Source: Adiantum capillus-veneris (taxonomy: Eukaryota > Streptophyta > Polypodiopsida > Polypodiales > Pteridaceae). From it: 64,000 nucleotides of DNA. The translations under genes were made by a program, and so were the position numbers. A model generated the notes under the pieces. The model was not told the origin of the DNA. It made no database searches and saw only the letters and a program-made list of their open reading frames with translations. The first letter of the stretch is position 1, and every line of letters begins with the position of its first letter. The DNA is taken from positions 150,489,640 to 150,553,639 of the forward strand of contig CM043955.1 of assembly GCA_014529385.2 (NCBI GenBank), written 5' to 3'. Below are positions 10,182 to 20,830 of the stretch, piece by piece.

Positions 10182-11700
10182 TGTCACGGGGACGTGGCAG
10201 CTGTTAACTATGTCACGAGGACGTGGCAACTGCTAACTTTAGTTGTTGGTTTCTTTCCAATGGGTTTTGTTTTATTTTTGAGACCCTCTTTTTGAAGTAG
10301 CAAACGGTCGGACATTGTATGGCCAATGTGAACGGTAGTTTCACCCGCAGACGGGATGTGGTCGGCACTGGAATTCGTATAGTAAGAGGACGTCTAGGCT
10401 CAGAGCAAGATCATATAGGTCCCCCTGTCGCACTTAGCAAGTTGGTGGATCTAGGAAGTGAACTCAATAAAGGCATAAAGTCAAGGTGAGACTACCAGTA
10501 GAAAATATCTACAGTTGGGTCACATTGCATTTTTGGATGCGGTCCCAATGAGGATAGATGGTCAGAAGACCATTGGGAGCCAGACGGAATCATTTTTTAA
10601 AATTTAGGGAACTGCTATTTTGGGCCGTGAAATGTGTTCGCGTCATTACCTCCGGTATGACTAGGGGGAACATTTTACAACTCTTCCGCGAAGTCAACTG
10701 AGCAACCAGTCGGGAGATTTTTAGGCGGCAAACCCAAAACAGGAAAATGCTTGTAAATGCGCCAAGTGGCACATTTCTATGCACTTGCCTAATGCAAAGA
10801 AGAGGTAGCGCTGAATTTATAGTTGGGAGGCTCATTTTGATTTGCCTGCCACATGTTAAGAGCTATGGAGTGCTTCCTTTCCCTCTATGTACAGTGTGGT
10901 GCCAGGAGTGATGCCCTGCACGCTACACACTTGTCTCTCTCTCTCCCTTACGTGCAGTCATGTGATGCCCCACAAGAGGGCTTTTCATTTGATGTATGTA
11001 CAGTTGTGTGGGTTCATGCGCGATTGCCGAGGCAAGAGCCTCTTGCACAGGCACTGCGTTAGCTAGTGGCTAATCCCCCGCAGGTATAGGTGAATTCGGA
11101 GAGGTTTCACATGAGAAATCTCGTTCGATTCAAAGGGCAAGTAGCACCTACAGGTGCCGGATCTCGAGGACTTGCTATAGATGCGACCAGCACGCGAACG
11201 GAGGCCAAAACAGGAAATTACAGCCTGCTGTGTATTTTTGCAGGTTTAGGGTTTCGGCCCTAAACGGTCCCTAATTACCCCAGGAGGTTCGGGGATGCGA
11301 AGGGACCGCTGTAGAGGTGATCTGACGCATTTTCGGGGCAGAAAACAGAGAATTCAGCATGCTGCAGATTCTTGCCAGGTTTTGCAAAGTGTCTGTATGC
11401 GTCGGGAAAGTCATCTATTGCGTGGGGATATTGACTGTGAAGCGCCCTAGTACAATTATGGTACCGAAATCGGGCCAGAACAGCTGTTTCTCAGCCTGGA
11501 TTATGCGGGGCAGCTCGTAGGAGATCACAGGTTTTATTCCCTCTGTTAAAGAATAAAGAAATACCAAAAGGGGCGCCAATTTTGGGGCCTACAGGTTGTC
11601 TGCGTCTGCTCGGGGCATTCTAGCTTCCGAGCCGTCTGTGTATTCAAGTGTTAATTCCCGTTGTCGCAGGTTCTTTTTGCAAAGTGCTCTGTGTGTGTGT
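10182..11700 (+). repeat. 3' LTR region of Gypsy-2
   Basis: The LTR begins TGTCACGGGGACG after the polypurine tract. The right end is not fixed. At 11552-11588 it contains AATAAAGAAATACC followed by AAAAGGGGCGCC, a core also found in other LTR pieces at 27445, 27830 (minus) and 28916. No protein-coding signal is visible between 10010 and 11800. The ORF-like stretches are GC/CT-rich and unlike any known family. Confidence 0.5.
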
Positions 11701-11821
11701 CTAAAGTAAAGAATTTCAGGTGAAAGCCAACGTCTACCGCCTCATGGGCCGGTTTTAGAAAGCCCTAATTTTCTTTGACTCATGAGCTACAGAGAACTTC
11801 ATCCATCCATAATTCTTGAAG

Positions 11822-12113
11822 CAGATGGAATTTGATTATGATGCAGAGGGTGGAGAAATTGAAGCTGAGCTAGCCACATGCCACTCAAAAAGTGGTACCA
11901 CTCATTGGTGCTCTTCCAGTGACTATCCAAGATTATCATGGAAAAGCTGATTTGCACATTATGAAGTTGGGCAATTGTGACGTTCTATTAGGCATGCCTT
12001 CGCATGACAAGAATGATGTCTCTCTCCAGGTTCGGAACCGAACCATCACCGTGATGGAGAAGGGCAAGCCAATCGTCCTCAAAGTTCGGTTGTCCGAACA
12101 AAACCCTGAATGA
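11822..12113 (+). pseudogene. Gypsy protease relic
   Basis: The frame 11892-12113 reads PLIGALPVTIQDYHGKADL and then KLGNCDVLLGMP, the conserved GCDVLLG-type flap region and C-terminal half of a Ty3/gypsy retropepsin. It continues with QVRNRTITVMEKGKPIVLK, the usual linker to RT. The catalytic D-S/T-G lies upstream and is not recognisable. This copy differs from the Gypsy-3 protease that follows at 12455, so it comes from another family or element. It ends at a stop at 12113. Confidence 0.65.
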
Positions 12114-12454
12114 AATCTCTAGTTGTTTTATAGTTAGATACTTTTGAACTTTGTTTGAGAAAGTATTGTTTGAAACTTTGTTTGAAATGGATAGTATCTG
12201 TTTTGAACCTGTCTTGGTGCCGATTTGAAATGTTTGACTCTGGTTTTAATACTGGTTTCAATGATTGGTGATTTTACTCTCGGGTGGAGGGTGAGAAATG
12301 ATGTTTGAGAATGCTTGTTCATACTCATGGCAGGCACCCTTGCGGGGGGAGTATTGAATGATTGAAAAGTGATGTTTTTACTCATGGCCCGGACCCTTGT
12401 GGTTATTTACGAGGGGAGAGCTTGGGGCAAAGTGAAAGATCAAGAAGCCTTGAT
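12114..12454. other. Stretch without a gene between two Gypsy protease relics
   Basis: T-rich sequence with short imperfect repeats of TTTGAACTTTG/TTTGAAACTTTG (about 12145-12185) and repeated TCATGGC...CCCTTG motifs (12325-12415). I see no coding signal, RNA gene or element ends. It may be linker or gag remnant of Gypsy-3. Confidence 0.4.
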
Positions 12455-14993
12455 TTTTTTTTTTTGATGGAGGAGCCAAGGCCAACTTCATTTCACCTGA
12501 ATTGGCGGCGCTACTCGAGATTACACACGATCGGATGGGACCACAAGCAGAGGCAGTTCTAGCGGCACCCGGCAGGGACGTGGCCATTACACCTGTCATT
12601 GGCAAACTTCGGTTGCATTGTCAGGGGTATTTGGGCACGAGGACTTCTACATAATGCCCTTGGAAGGTTGTGATGTCCTCCTGGGAGTCCCTTGATACCA
12701 TAAGAACAACGCCGTGGTCGATTATCGGGCGAAGAAAGCGACGTTGACTACTGAAAAGGGCCAAAACATTGTACTTGATGTGAAACTGAAGGGCGAGTCT
12801 GTCCCTATTGTATCGGCTTCGGCCGTTTCGAAATTAATTAAATCCAGTCTGTTTGTTTTCTCGATCTTTTTGAAAGAGTTGAATGATGAACATAGGACAA
12901 GTATGTCTGAACTTGATAAAGAACCCCAAGATTTTCTCCACACTCATGTCGATTGCTTTTTTGAGGGCCTGCCAGGCGAGTTGCCACTAGCTCGTCCTGA
13001 GGATCATACCACTAATCTAATACCTGGAAGAACACCACTGAATCGGCCACCTTATCGTGTGAGCCGAGCCCAGAATGAAGAGATTATGAACCAAGTGAAA
13101 GACCTCTTGGAAAAGGGTCTTATCCAGTCGAGTACTTCACCTTATTGCTCTCCAGTGTTGTTGGTTTTGAAGAAAGACGGATCTTGGAGAGTGTGCATTG
13201 ATTATAGAGCTCTCAACAAAATCACCATCAAGAACAGATTTCCGATTCCCAAGATCGATGATATTCTTGACCGACTACAGGGATCCTCTTGTTTCAATAG
13301 GATTGATTTGAAGAGCGGATATCATCAGATCCGAATCGTGCCGAGAGATGTCTACAAGACAGCTTTTTGGATGACCTTGGGTTTATTTGAAATTATGGTG
13401 ATGCCTTTTGGCCTCTTACCATGCTCCAGCGACCTTTAACCGAATGATGGACAAGATTTTTAGAGAGTACAGATCTTTTTTTGCCACTTTCTTTGATGAC
13501 ATTATTATCTTCTCCAAGGATGAGGCAGAACATAGAGAACATCTGCTACAAGTCTTTCAGGCATTGCGAGATCACAAGTTGGTGATTAATTGCAAAGAAG
13601 AATGAAATTTTCCTACGAGAGATACACTTTTTGGGACACATCGTCTTAGTAGCAGGAGTGCAGATGGACCTGGCCAAGATTGAGACTATACTTGATTGGC
13701 CTGATTTGAAGAATGTCCATGAAGTTACAAGCTTCTTGGGCTTATGTTCTTACTATCGGCGGTTCATTAGAAAGTTTGCAGAGGTTGCTTCCCCTTTGCA
13801 TATTTTGACACAGAAAGGAGTCCCTTTCTCGTGGGGTTCCACAGAGGTGACTGCCTTTCAGACTTTGAAGGAGAAATTGACTACAGGACCAGTTTTGACT
13901 TTGCCAGATTTGCAGAAGTCATTCGAAGTATATTGTGATGCTTGTGGTCGTAGTCTGGGTACGGTCTTAATGCAAGAAGGCCATGTCATTGCCTATGAGA
14001 GCCGATTGTTTTCAAGGCTGGAGTTGACAGCACAGATATATGAGAAAGAGCTTTTGGCGGTTATCCATGCTCTTACTCGGTGGCGACATTACCTACTCCG
14101 CGCCGATTTTACGGTCTTCACAAATCATCAGAGTTTACGCTACTTCTTGTCACAAAAGCAGCTATTGGAAAAGTAGATGCGATGGGCGAACATCTTGTTA
14201 CAGTTTCACTTTCAGATTGTCACATAAGAACTTGGTGGCAGATGCTTTGTCCCGGAAGCCGTTGGTCCTGGCTATTTCCACGATACATCATAGAAGCTTC
14301 GAGGACATGGTTGATCAGTATGCCACAGTTCCAGATTTTACTGATGTATTCGATCGAATACAGAATGGGGAGGTAGTAGTGGGATATTCCATTCGCGATG
14401 GCTACTTGATGAAGAAAATGATGTTTTGCATTACACAGCCATTGAGAGAAAAGGTTCTAACTGAATGCCACTGTCAACCATTTATGGGTCACCGCGGCAT
14501 TGATACCACCTTGAAAGGTGTGGAGAGAGACTTCTTTTGGCCAAGACTCAAGAAGGACGTGGACGATTTTGTACGCAGATGCTGGGTATGTCAGAAGGTC
14601 AAGTTTGAAAGGCATAAAGCACAGGGATTGTTACAGTCTTTACCCATTTCCACCTGCCCCTGGGAAAGTATTGCAATGGATTTTATTTTTGATCTCCCAA
14701 AAACACAGAATGGGCACGATGGTATCTGGACTGTGATTGACAGATCTAGCAAGCAAGCTCATTTCATTCCAGTGAAGAAAACAGTGAAGCCGGAACACTT
14801 GGCGAGACCGTTCATTGTCCAGATATTCAGATTACATGGCATACCTGAGACAATTGTCTCTGACAGAGATCCCCGATTCACGAGTTTGTTTTGGAAGGCT
14901 ATTTGGGAGAACATTGGCACGCGATTGCAGTCTCGTCATCTTTCCACCCGCAGTCAGATGAGCAATATGAGATTGCAAATTCAGTGGTACTGG
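12455..14993 (+). pseudogene. Gypsy-3 chromovirus pol, first part: protease, RT, RNase H, integrase
   Basis: Protease at about 12465-12700 shows FDGGAKANFISPELAALLE and, after a frameshift, PLEGCDVLLGVP followed by a TGA where tryptophan is expected. RT (12960-13600) has LPPYR-like PPYRVSRAQNEEI, YCSPVLLVLKKDGSWR, CIDYRALNKIT, IPKIDDILDRLQG, FNRIDLKSGYHQIR and the active site FFDDIIIFSK. RNase H (about 13900-14170) has YCDACGRSLGTVLMQEG and FTNHQSLRYFL. Integrase has GHRGIDTTLKGVERDFFWP, CWVCQKVKF, WESIAMDFIFDLP and SDRDPRFTSLFW. Frames change near 13430, 13605 and 14175. The frame is cut at 14993 by LARD-A and resumes at 25617. Confidence 0.92.
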
Positions 14994-16278
14994 TGTAAGG
15001 TGCAGCGGAAGTGAATGTTGAACTTTGCTCAAGATGAGTGCTCCGAACTATGCTCAAGGTTCCTTTTACTTACGGAAGGGAGAGCCTTTCATTCCTTTAG
15101 TGAGATAGTGCAAAGGACACAAACAAAGTGGTGAACACTGTGAATGAAGGTGCTGAGACTGAGAGATAGAGAGAGAAGAATACGACACCAGAATGTTGTC
15201 AAACCCTCCTCTGAAGGCCCCACTCTCTATGGCAAGAGCGGTCTATTATTGATTGCACAAATCTCTACAATGCTTTGAACTTGCCGACGATGTCGACGAG
15301 GATGAGGACAACGACGAGACGGGTTGAAATCTGAAAACGCTAAGGGCTGAAATCTGCAAATCTTTATCTGTTGAATTCTGACTCTATGTCGATGACGACG
15401 GCAATGACGACGACACACTGAAAACGCATATGCTAAAATCTGCAAACTTCGGTTGATCTAACCGTGCGGCGAGGATCTGTTGCGGGAAGGTGAGACTTGC
15501 GAGGTTTGGGACTTGCGGTGCAGAGTCTGACTGCTGTAAGTGCAAAACGCTGATGCAAGGGGTGGGATCTGCGAGGTTTGGGACTTGCGTTGACTGCTGT
15601 AAATGCAAAACGCTGATACAGGGGGTGTTCTACAGCCGGGAATCTGCAAAAACGCTAAGGGTTTTGCTCTCAAAAACGCTAGGGCTGATTCTGCTGTTCT
15701 GCTAACGCTAGGGTTGATCTGCGATGTGTCGCCAGGCTGCTGCAAATGCAAAACGCTAGGCTGATTTGCAAAGCTGAAACCGTTGGGCTGGTTCTTGATG
15801 AAAACACTAGGGTTGTTGGAGCAGAAAACGCTAGGGAAGTTTGCTCCAAAAATGCTAGGGAAGTCTTGTTGGGGAGTCTTGCTGAGAAGGTGCTTGTTGA
15901 ACATTCGGTTCCTGTTGCCGCTCTTCTGCCAGAAAGTGCAAGCGCTAGGGTTTCTTATATACTTGCTTAGGCAATTTGCCCTACCCAGTTCCCAACAAAA
16001 GTCACTTAAAAATAATACGTGAAAAATGGCTAAAATAGGGAGAATAGGTCTATGCACTGTAAAATTGCTCCTGATGGGTTCTGACTGTAATTTAATTGTC
16101 ATGCTGTGTGCAACCAGAGGATATGCATCTATTCTAAGTGCTTGGACATGCATGGTCTGCGAAGAGACTCACAAAAGTGCCAGAACACTTCTTAAAAGCT
16201 AGGTTGACTGAACTGGATTGAACCCTTGTCATGAAGTAGCTTGTCCACGTACACATAGGGTTAGATTTGCACGTGACA
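14994..16278 (-). repeat. 3' LTR of LARD-A (1285 bp)
   Basis: The plus strand runs TGTAAGGTGCAGCGG...GCACGTGACA. It matches 17960-18082 plus 24531-25611, and is more distantly related to the LTRs at 26283-27443 (reverse orientation) and 29907-31072. The middle (about 15330-15950) is a degenerate run of AACGCTAGGG / GCTGATCTGC words. Long open frames across it (such as 15458-16153 minus) come from this low-complexity composition and are not genes. A GA-rich AGAGATAGAGAGAGAAG tract lies at 15160-15180. Confidence 0.88.
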
Positions 16279-16289
16279 TCCCCTCCTTT

Positions 16290-16733
16290 TTAAAGTGAGG
16301 TACTGGTACTGAACTGTATGGCGTCAAGGGAGATCGCCAACAGCGTTTGGAATCTTGGAAAGGACTCTTCGTCGGCCCACTCTGATGCGTGGGTCATGCG
16401 ATACTTGAACTTCATAAGGGTTTGCAACGCTTGCTTCTTTGGGCCGCCTCGCCTAAAGCGACACAAAATCATCTGTAGCTCCTTCAATGCTTCAGCTTCG
16501 TCTAGAGTCATGCGTCTACCTTCTTCAAGAATCTCTGAGGATGACAATTCTTGAAACCACTTCCAACACAAAAACATGAACATACCCATTCCATGTAAAG
16601 TGATTGGAAAAAGACTTTTCTTTCGAAAAAACTGTGCATGCAATGCAGATGAACAAAGTGACGGAGTGTCAAACACACGCAACCAATGGATTCGAAACTT
16701 GTCTTTTTGATCTAAATCTATCAACTGTGGCAA
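16290..16733 (-). pseudogene. Chromodomain-bearing C-terminal frame of LARD-A
   Basis: The minus frame of about 147 codons ends with LMKFKYRMTHASEWADEESF. This resembles the chromodomain core of Gypsy chromoviruses in this window (LVKFKNYP..DAKWMEEE). It lies just before the polypurine tract and LTR, where a chromodomain is expected. The preceding part (LDEAEALKELQMILCRFRRG) is not recognised. Assignment rests on position plus the K-F-K...W-x-(D/E)-E-E pattern, so it is probable rather than certain. Confidence 0.55.
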
Positions 16734-16845
16734 ATCACAATGAAATGCCGATGCTTGATGCTCAATCCTTCTTATGCTCTTTCGGAAACTATGTCATGCC
16801 AAGGAAGAGACATGGAATGTGAATTCCTTGGGTGCAACCATTTCA

Positions 16846-17337
16846 TCATTTCATGAGAAATCCGCATACATCCGTGCTCATCCATAAATGAATCGTGCTC
16901 ATGGCATGCCTATGAAAAGGGATCACATACTGATGGTGACTAAAATACAGGAAAGCATCACGAATGAAACACTCGAACAATGCGTGTTGACTAATCATTC
17001 GAACACATAATACTTCCTGTGGGGGTTCTTTGGAACTTGATTCGAGAGCCAAGATCGGTTCTTCGTGATCTATCGAATTTTCAATGAGGCTAGCTTCACT
17101 AGTCAAAGTATCCACTAAACCATCATCCTTGTGAGAAATCACATCTTTATCATGCAAATCATCATGCTCGTGAATAATCACATCTTGATGATGCAAATCA
17201 TCATGCTCGTAAATAATCACATCTTGATCATGCCAATCATCATGCTTATTGTTATCATGCAAATCCTGTGTGTCGTGCTTTGGAAAAGAAGAGACAAAGA
17301 ATCTCCTTCGCTCGATTCTTTCAATCTTCACCTGCAC
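16846..17337 (-). CDS. LARD-A spacer ORF with 39-bp (13-residue) HDD repeats
   Basis: This 163-codon minus frame is not recognised. Residues from about 24 hold tandem repeats of the form HDDLHDQDVIIHE, encoded by a 39-bp minisatellite at about 17145-17260 with three to four copies. The repeat is rich in histidine and aspartate. The rest (LESSSKEPPQEVLCVRMIS, then FECFIRDAFLYFSHHQYVIP) has no motif I know. It lies downstream of the protease relic in element order, where RT would normally be, so it may be replacement sequence in a non-autonomous element. It may not be expressed. Confidence 0.35.
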   Translation of the reverse strand: MQVKIERIERRRFFVSSFPKHDTQDLHDNNKHDDWHDQDVIIYEHDDLHHQDVIIHEHDDLHDKDVISHKDDGLVDTLTSEASLIENSIDHEEPILALESSSKEPPQEVLCVRMISQHALFECFIRDAFLYFSHHQYVIPFHRHAMSTIHLWMSTDVCGFLMK

Positions 17338-17339
17338 AT

Positions 17340-17920
17340 TAGAAATGAGTGATGAAGAATGAACAACTTGCTCCCCACGAATGACAATGGGAGAGTCACT
17401 TTTAGCATTGAAAGTGAACGTATTAGCTGCCTAATCAATGAGAGGGTTATATTCACGAAACTATCGAATGCCTAAAAGCATATCACATCCTGAGAGAGGA
17501 GAGACGACAAATTTTTTGCGGAAGGACACTTGTTGAACAGTGAAGAAAACATCAACGCACTCTTGCGTGATGAGAGAGTCCATACCGGTAGTGAAGCCCG
17601 ACAGATGTCGTGCTAACCCGTAAGCGGGCTCTTTCGACAAGAGAGTCACTAATCACATCATGCATACTGCCTAGGTCAAAAAATATGACAAAATGTTGAC
17701 CTTTTCACATGACCATAACACTTAATGAGAGATTCATCAATGGGAGAATCATGAGAAACTTGGGTCACACTCGTGTTCTCATTTATTGCATTGACAGAGG
17801 AAGTGGGTTTTGTCGGTCTTTAGATTTATTAGATTGAAGCTTAGGACATGTTCTTTTTAGTGACCCTTGATGTGACAATGATAACATTGACCGACCTTAG
17901 AAGAAATGCTTTGTTCTTTC
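17340..17920 (-). pseudogene. LARD-A gag zinc knuckle and protease remnant
   Basis: On the minus strand a degraded zinc knuckle CYHCHIKGH (about 17890) is followed by a stop and a histidine instead of the last cysteine. The protease C-terminal half reads VVSPLSGCDMLLGIR (about 17505-17461), then FREYNPLID and FNAKSDSPIVIRGE. Two TAG stops (near 17460 and 17433) stand where Gypsy proteases have tryptophan, as expected from TGG to TAG decay. Tracts around SGFTTGMDSLITQE precede it. The catalytic aspartate region is not clear. Confidence 0.65.
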
Positions 17921-17959
17921 GACGTGATGTATCCTCCTAAAATTCCTTTTTCTGTCGTT

Positions 17960-18082
17960 CCGTTCCTTTAGTGAGAGAGTGCAAAGGACACACACAAAGT
18001 GGTGAATGTTGTGAATGAAGGTGCTGAGACTGAGAGATAGAGAGAGAAGAATACGACACGAGAATGTTGTCAAACCCTCCTC
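17960..18082 (-). repeat. LARD-A 5' LTR, outer-truncated portion left of B-outer
   Basis: TTCCTTTAGTGAGAGAGTGC to AACCCTCCTC matches LARD-A LTR positions about 15096-15207. The first roughly 100 bp of the LTR are missing. It is interrupted at TCCTC (18078-18082), the target site of B-outer, and continues at 24531. Confidence 0.85.
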
Positions 18083-18493
18083 TGTAAGGATTCTAGGTTC
18101 TAATCCTTAATTAAGTACTTAAACTCATGATTAAGACTTAAGAAACTTGAACTGAACTTAGAAACAAGACTCAGAAGACTCTGTGTTTGATTCCTTCAAA
18201 GTGTGATACAAGGGCTCCTTATATAGGAGACGAAGACACATAAATGAAAAGACACGTCTCTTGGTGAAGAGACATGACTTTAGATGTAAAGACACATCCT
18301 TTCGGCCAAGAGCTGCAACCATTGGTCGAAGGGACATGACTGGTCGTCGAAGGAGTGTGGCTGTTGGTGAAGAGGCACGTCTCTTGGGCGAAGGGTCGTG
18401 ACCATCCAAGCGTAGGGGTTTTGCGTGGCATGGCACTTCGTATATCTGCATCAATGAGTAAGTATGTAATGTAACTAAGTCACAAACGTGACA
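18083..18493 (-). repeat. B-outer 3' LTR (411 bp)
   Basis: Runs TGTAAGGATTC...AACGTGACA. It is followed on the plus strand by TTCCCTCCCTCTTTA; on the minus strand this is the polypurine tract AAAGAGGGAGGGAA directly before the LTR. A minus-strand TATA box, CTATATAAGG, sits at 18217-18226 inside the perfect palindrome CTCCTTATATAGGAG, about where an LTR promoter would lie. Confidence 0.88.
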
Positions 18494-19033
18494 TTCCCTC
18501 CCTCTTTAAATAAAACCCAGGGTAGTTGAAGAAACTGCGGGAGAAGGAAATGTATTGTTGTTGTGCTTCTGCATCCAAAGCTCTTTCTGTTAAGTCCCAT
18601 GTCATGGCACTGTTATTGACCTTGACTATTTTACCAAACTGAAAACTAATCATATCTGCAACTTGATAAGTGCCTTTGTCAAAGTCATTTGTAACTTCGA
18701 GCTTTGTCCAATAAAAGATTGAATCTTTATCTGCTTCGAGTGAAATTATTGGTAAACTGACTTGAGTTTTCTGTTGAGTGATGACCACTGGTTGGAAATC
18801 TGTAAGGTATTCCTTTGGTTTGTCTGGAACAATAAAATCCTTTTGAAGGGATGTCATAGACTGAGACAGAGTAGTGTTTGGAGGTATATCCATTTGGAAA
18901 GGTTTATCAATCGGGGCAAAGGAAAAGTTGTGTCCAAAGGTGTTTGTAAAAGTTGTGTCCAAAGATTCATTTGCAGCGACTAAAGTCGTGCTGCAAGAGT
19001 TTGTATCTGCTTTATCCTTTGCACCGCTGAAGG
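18494..19033 (-). CDS. B-outer orphan ORF, C-terminal part
   Basis: The minus frame 18962-18480 is open and aligns throughout with the C-terminus of the B-inner frame (about 125 of 145 residues the same). Shared blocks are YLTDFQPVVITQQKTQVSLP, TKLEVTNDFDKGTYQVADM, SFQFGKIVKVNNSAMTWDL and RSFFNYPGFYLKREG. The protein is not recognised. It lacks a retroviral zinc knuckle, DSG protease or YxDD motif. Its upstream half lies at 22383-23233, separated by B-inner, which inserted after GAAGG at 19029-19033. Confidence 0.6.
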
Positions 19034-19478
19034 TGTAAGGATTCTAGTTGCTAATCCTTAATTAAGTACTTAAACTCATGATTAAGACTTAAGAAACTGA
19101 AACTGAACTTAGAACAAGACTTAGAAGACTCTGTGTTTGATTGATTGATGACTTGTTGAAAACTGAGTACAATAGGCTCCTTATATAGGAGACGAAGAGA
19201 CACAAATGAAAAGACACGTCTCATGGTGAAGAGACGCGACTTTAGATGTAAAGACACATTCTTTCGGCGAAGAGCTGCAACCATTAGGCGAAGAGTCGCA
19301 CCCGTAGAGGGAAGGGGTGTGACCAGTCGTCGAAGGAGTGTGGCTTTTGGCGAAGAGGCACGTCTCTTGAGCGAAGGGTCGTGACCATCCAAGCGTAGGG
19401 GTTCTCCTTGGCATGGCACTTTGCGTATCTGCAACTAGGAGTAGATGTAATGCTGTTAACATAGTCACAATCGTGACA
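19034..19478 (-). repeat. B-inner 3' LTR (445 bp)
   Basis: Runs TGTAAGGATTCTAG...ATCGTGACA, followed by TTCCCTCCCTCTTTA, the complement of the polypurine tract. A minus-strand TATA box CTATATAAGG lies at 19179-19188 within a perfect 15-bp palindrome. It is longer than the B-outer LTRs mainly through an extra segment near 19135-19165 and another near 19297-19325. Confidence 0.9.
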
Positions 19479-20830
19479 TTCCCTCCCTCTTTAAATAAAA
19501 CCCAGGGTAGTTGAAGAAACTCCGGGAGAAGGAAAAGTATTGTTGTTGTGCTTCTGCATCCAAAGCTCTTTTTGTTAAGTCCCACGTCATGGCACTATTA
19601 TTGACCATGACTATTTTGCCAAATTGAAAACTGATCATATCTGCAACTTGATAAGTGCCTTTGTTAAAGTCATTTGTAACTTCGAGCTTTGTCCAAGAAA
19701 AGATTGAATCTGTATCTGCTTCGAGTGAGCTTATTGGTAAACTGACTTGAGTTTTCTGTTGAATGATGACCATTGGTTGGAAATCTGTAAGGTATTTCAT
19801 TGGTTTGTCCTGAACACTAAGATCCTCCTGAAGGGATGTCGTAGACTGAGACACAGTAATGTTTGGAGGTATATCCATCTGTAAAGGTTTATCACTAGAA
19901 CAATTCGTGTCAAAGGATTCATTTGTAGCGACTAAAGTCGTGCTGCAAGAGTCTGTATCTGCTTTATCCTTTGCATCGCTGAAGGTAAGGACTGCAGTCT
20001 TCCAAGTTTGAAGAATTATCATTCACCATAGCATTTGGTATCTGTTTAGAGACAAAGACTTTATTCTGCAAGGGCAGTGACGAGGCGAATTTTCCTGCCT
20101 GGATCACGGCCAAAGAAGGGGTTATGTGTTCGTTGGTTGTCACATAAGAACTAGAATCTTCTGAATCTTCAGCTTTCTCAGCGGGTATTAAGGCTTCCAA
20201 TTGAAAAGGGGGAGGTTGAGGGAGTTGTCGCCTCTTAGACCTCTAAAGGATCCTCTTGCACAAGGAAAGGATCACTAAATCTTCAACTTTACCACCATCA
20301 GATAAGAAAGACTTAAATGTAGGGCATGGCTCGCGAGGGGGAACTTGTCCAGCGTCGCAGCATTCACGACCGAGTACTCGACTAGGGTCGGATATCTGTG
20401 CCACTAAGTAAGCCCATCTTGATATCGTTGGTGATCCTTTGGAAGCTTCATATTGTTGCTTTTGTTGTTGATGATTCGAATAAGAAGTTGGTTGCTTAGT
20501 GCTGTAACATTTCCAAGAATATTCATGCTGAGACTGTTGCTGCTCGCACGAAGGTACTTTGCGTCTAGTTGTCTCTGAGAAACCATGCTTTGGGTGAGAA
20601 AATTTTGGTTCCGAAGGCTTATGTTTGAGTAGTTCTTTCTGGTTGACCACTGAAGCGTCGGAAGAAGATGTATGTATTGTCTAAGAAGTTGTTGGTTGAC
20701 TCCGAGAAGGGGTTTGCATTTGCATTTGATCCAAGCGAGTGTGAATTGATGCGAGGCTTGATGAAATTGCTACCATCTCCTTTTTGAGAACTGCTATCAG
20801 ATCCTTGGGTACAGGTGTATGCGACGTAGA
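19479..20830 (-). CDS. B-inner orphan ORF (unrecognised; one or more frameshifts)
   Basis: Read on the minus strand from about 20830, the parts are as follows. An N-terminal helix-rich piece has EMVAISSSLASIHTRLDQMQ (cut by stops). A Q/S/K-rich middle (20650-20243) has KPSEPKFSHPKHGFSETTRR, QQQKQQYEASKGSPTISRWA and FLSDGGKVEDLVILSLC. An acidic segment (20200-19964) has EKAEDSEDSSSYVTTNEHIT. The conserved C-terminus (20022-19465) ends YFSFSRSFFNYPGFYLKREG. The whole would be about 450 residues. I cannot assign it to gag, pol or a host family. It has no cysteine-histidine knuckle. The DNA is open across 185 codons at the C-terminal end, which is unusual in this decayed window. Confidence 0.55.

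Noticed and set aside
15458-16153. A 231-codon minus frame, with a similar one at 25021-25488.
   Set aside because: Both lie inside LARD-A LTRs and arise from AACGCTAGGG-rich low-complexity sequence. There is no motif or frame conservation between the LTR copies.
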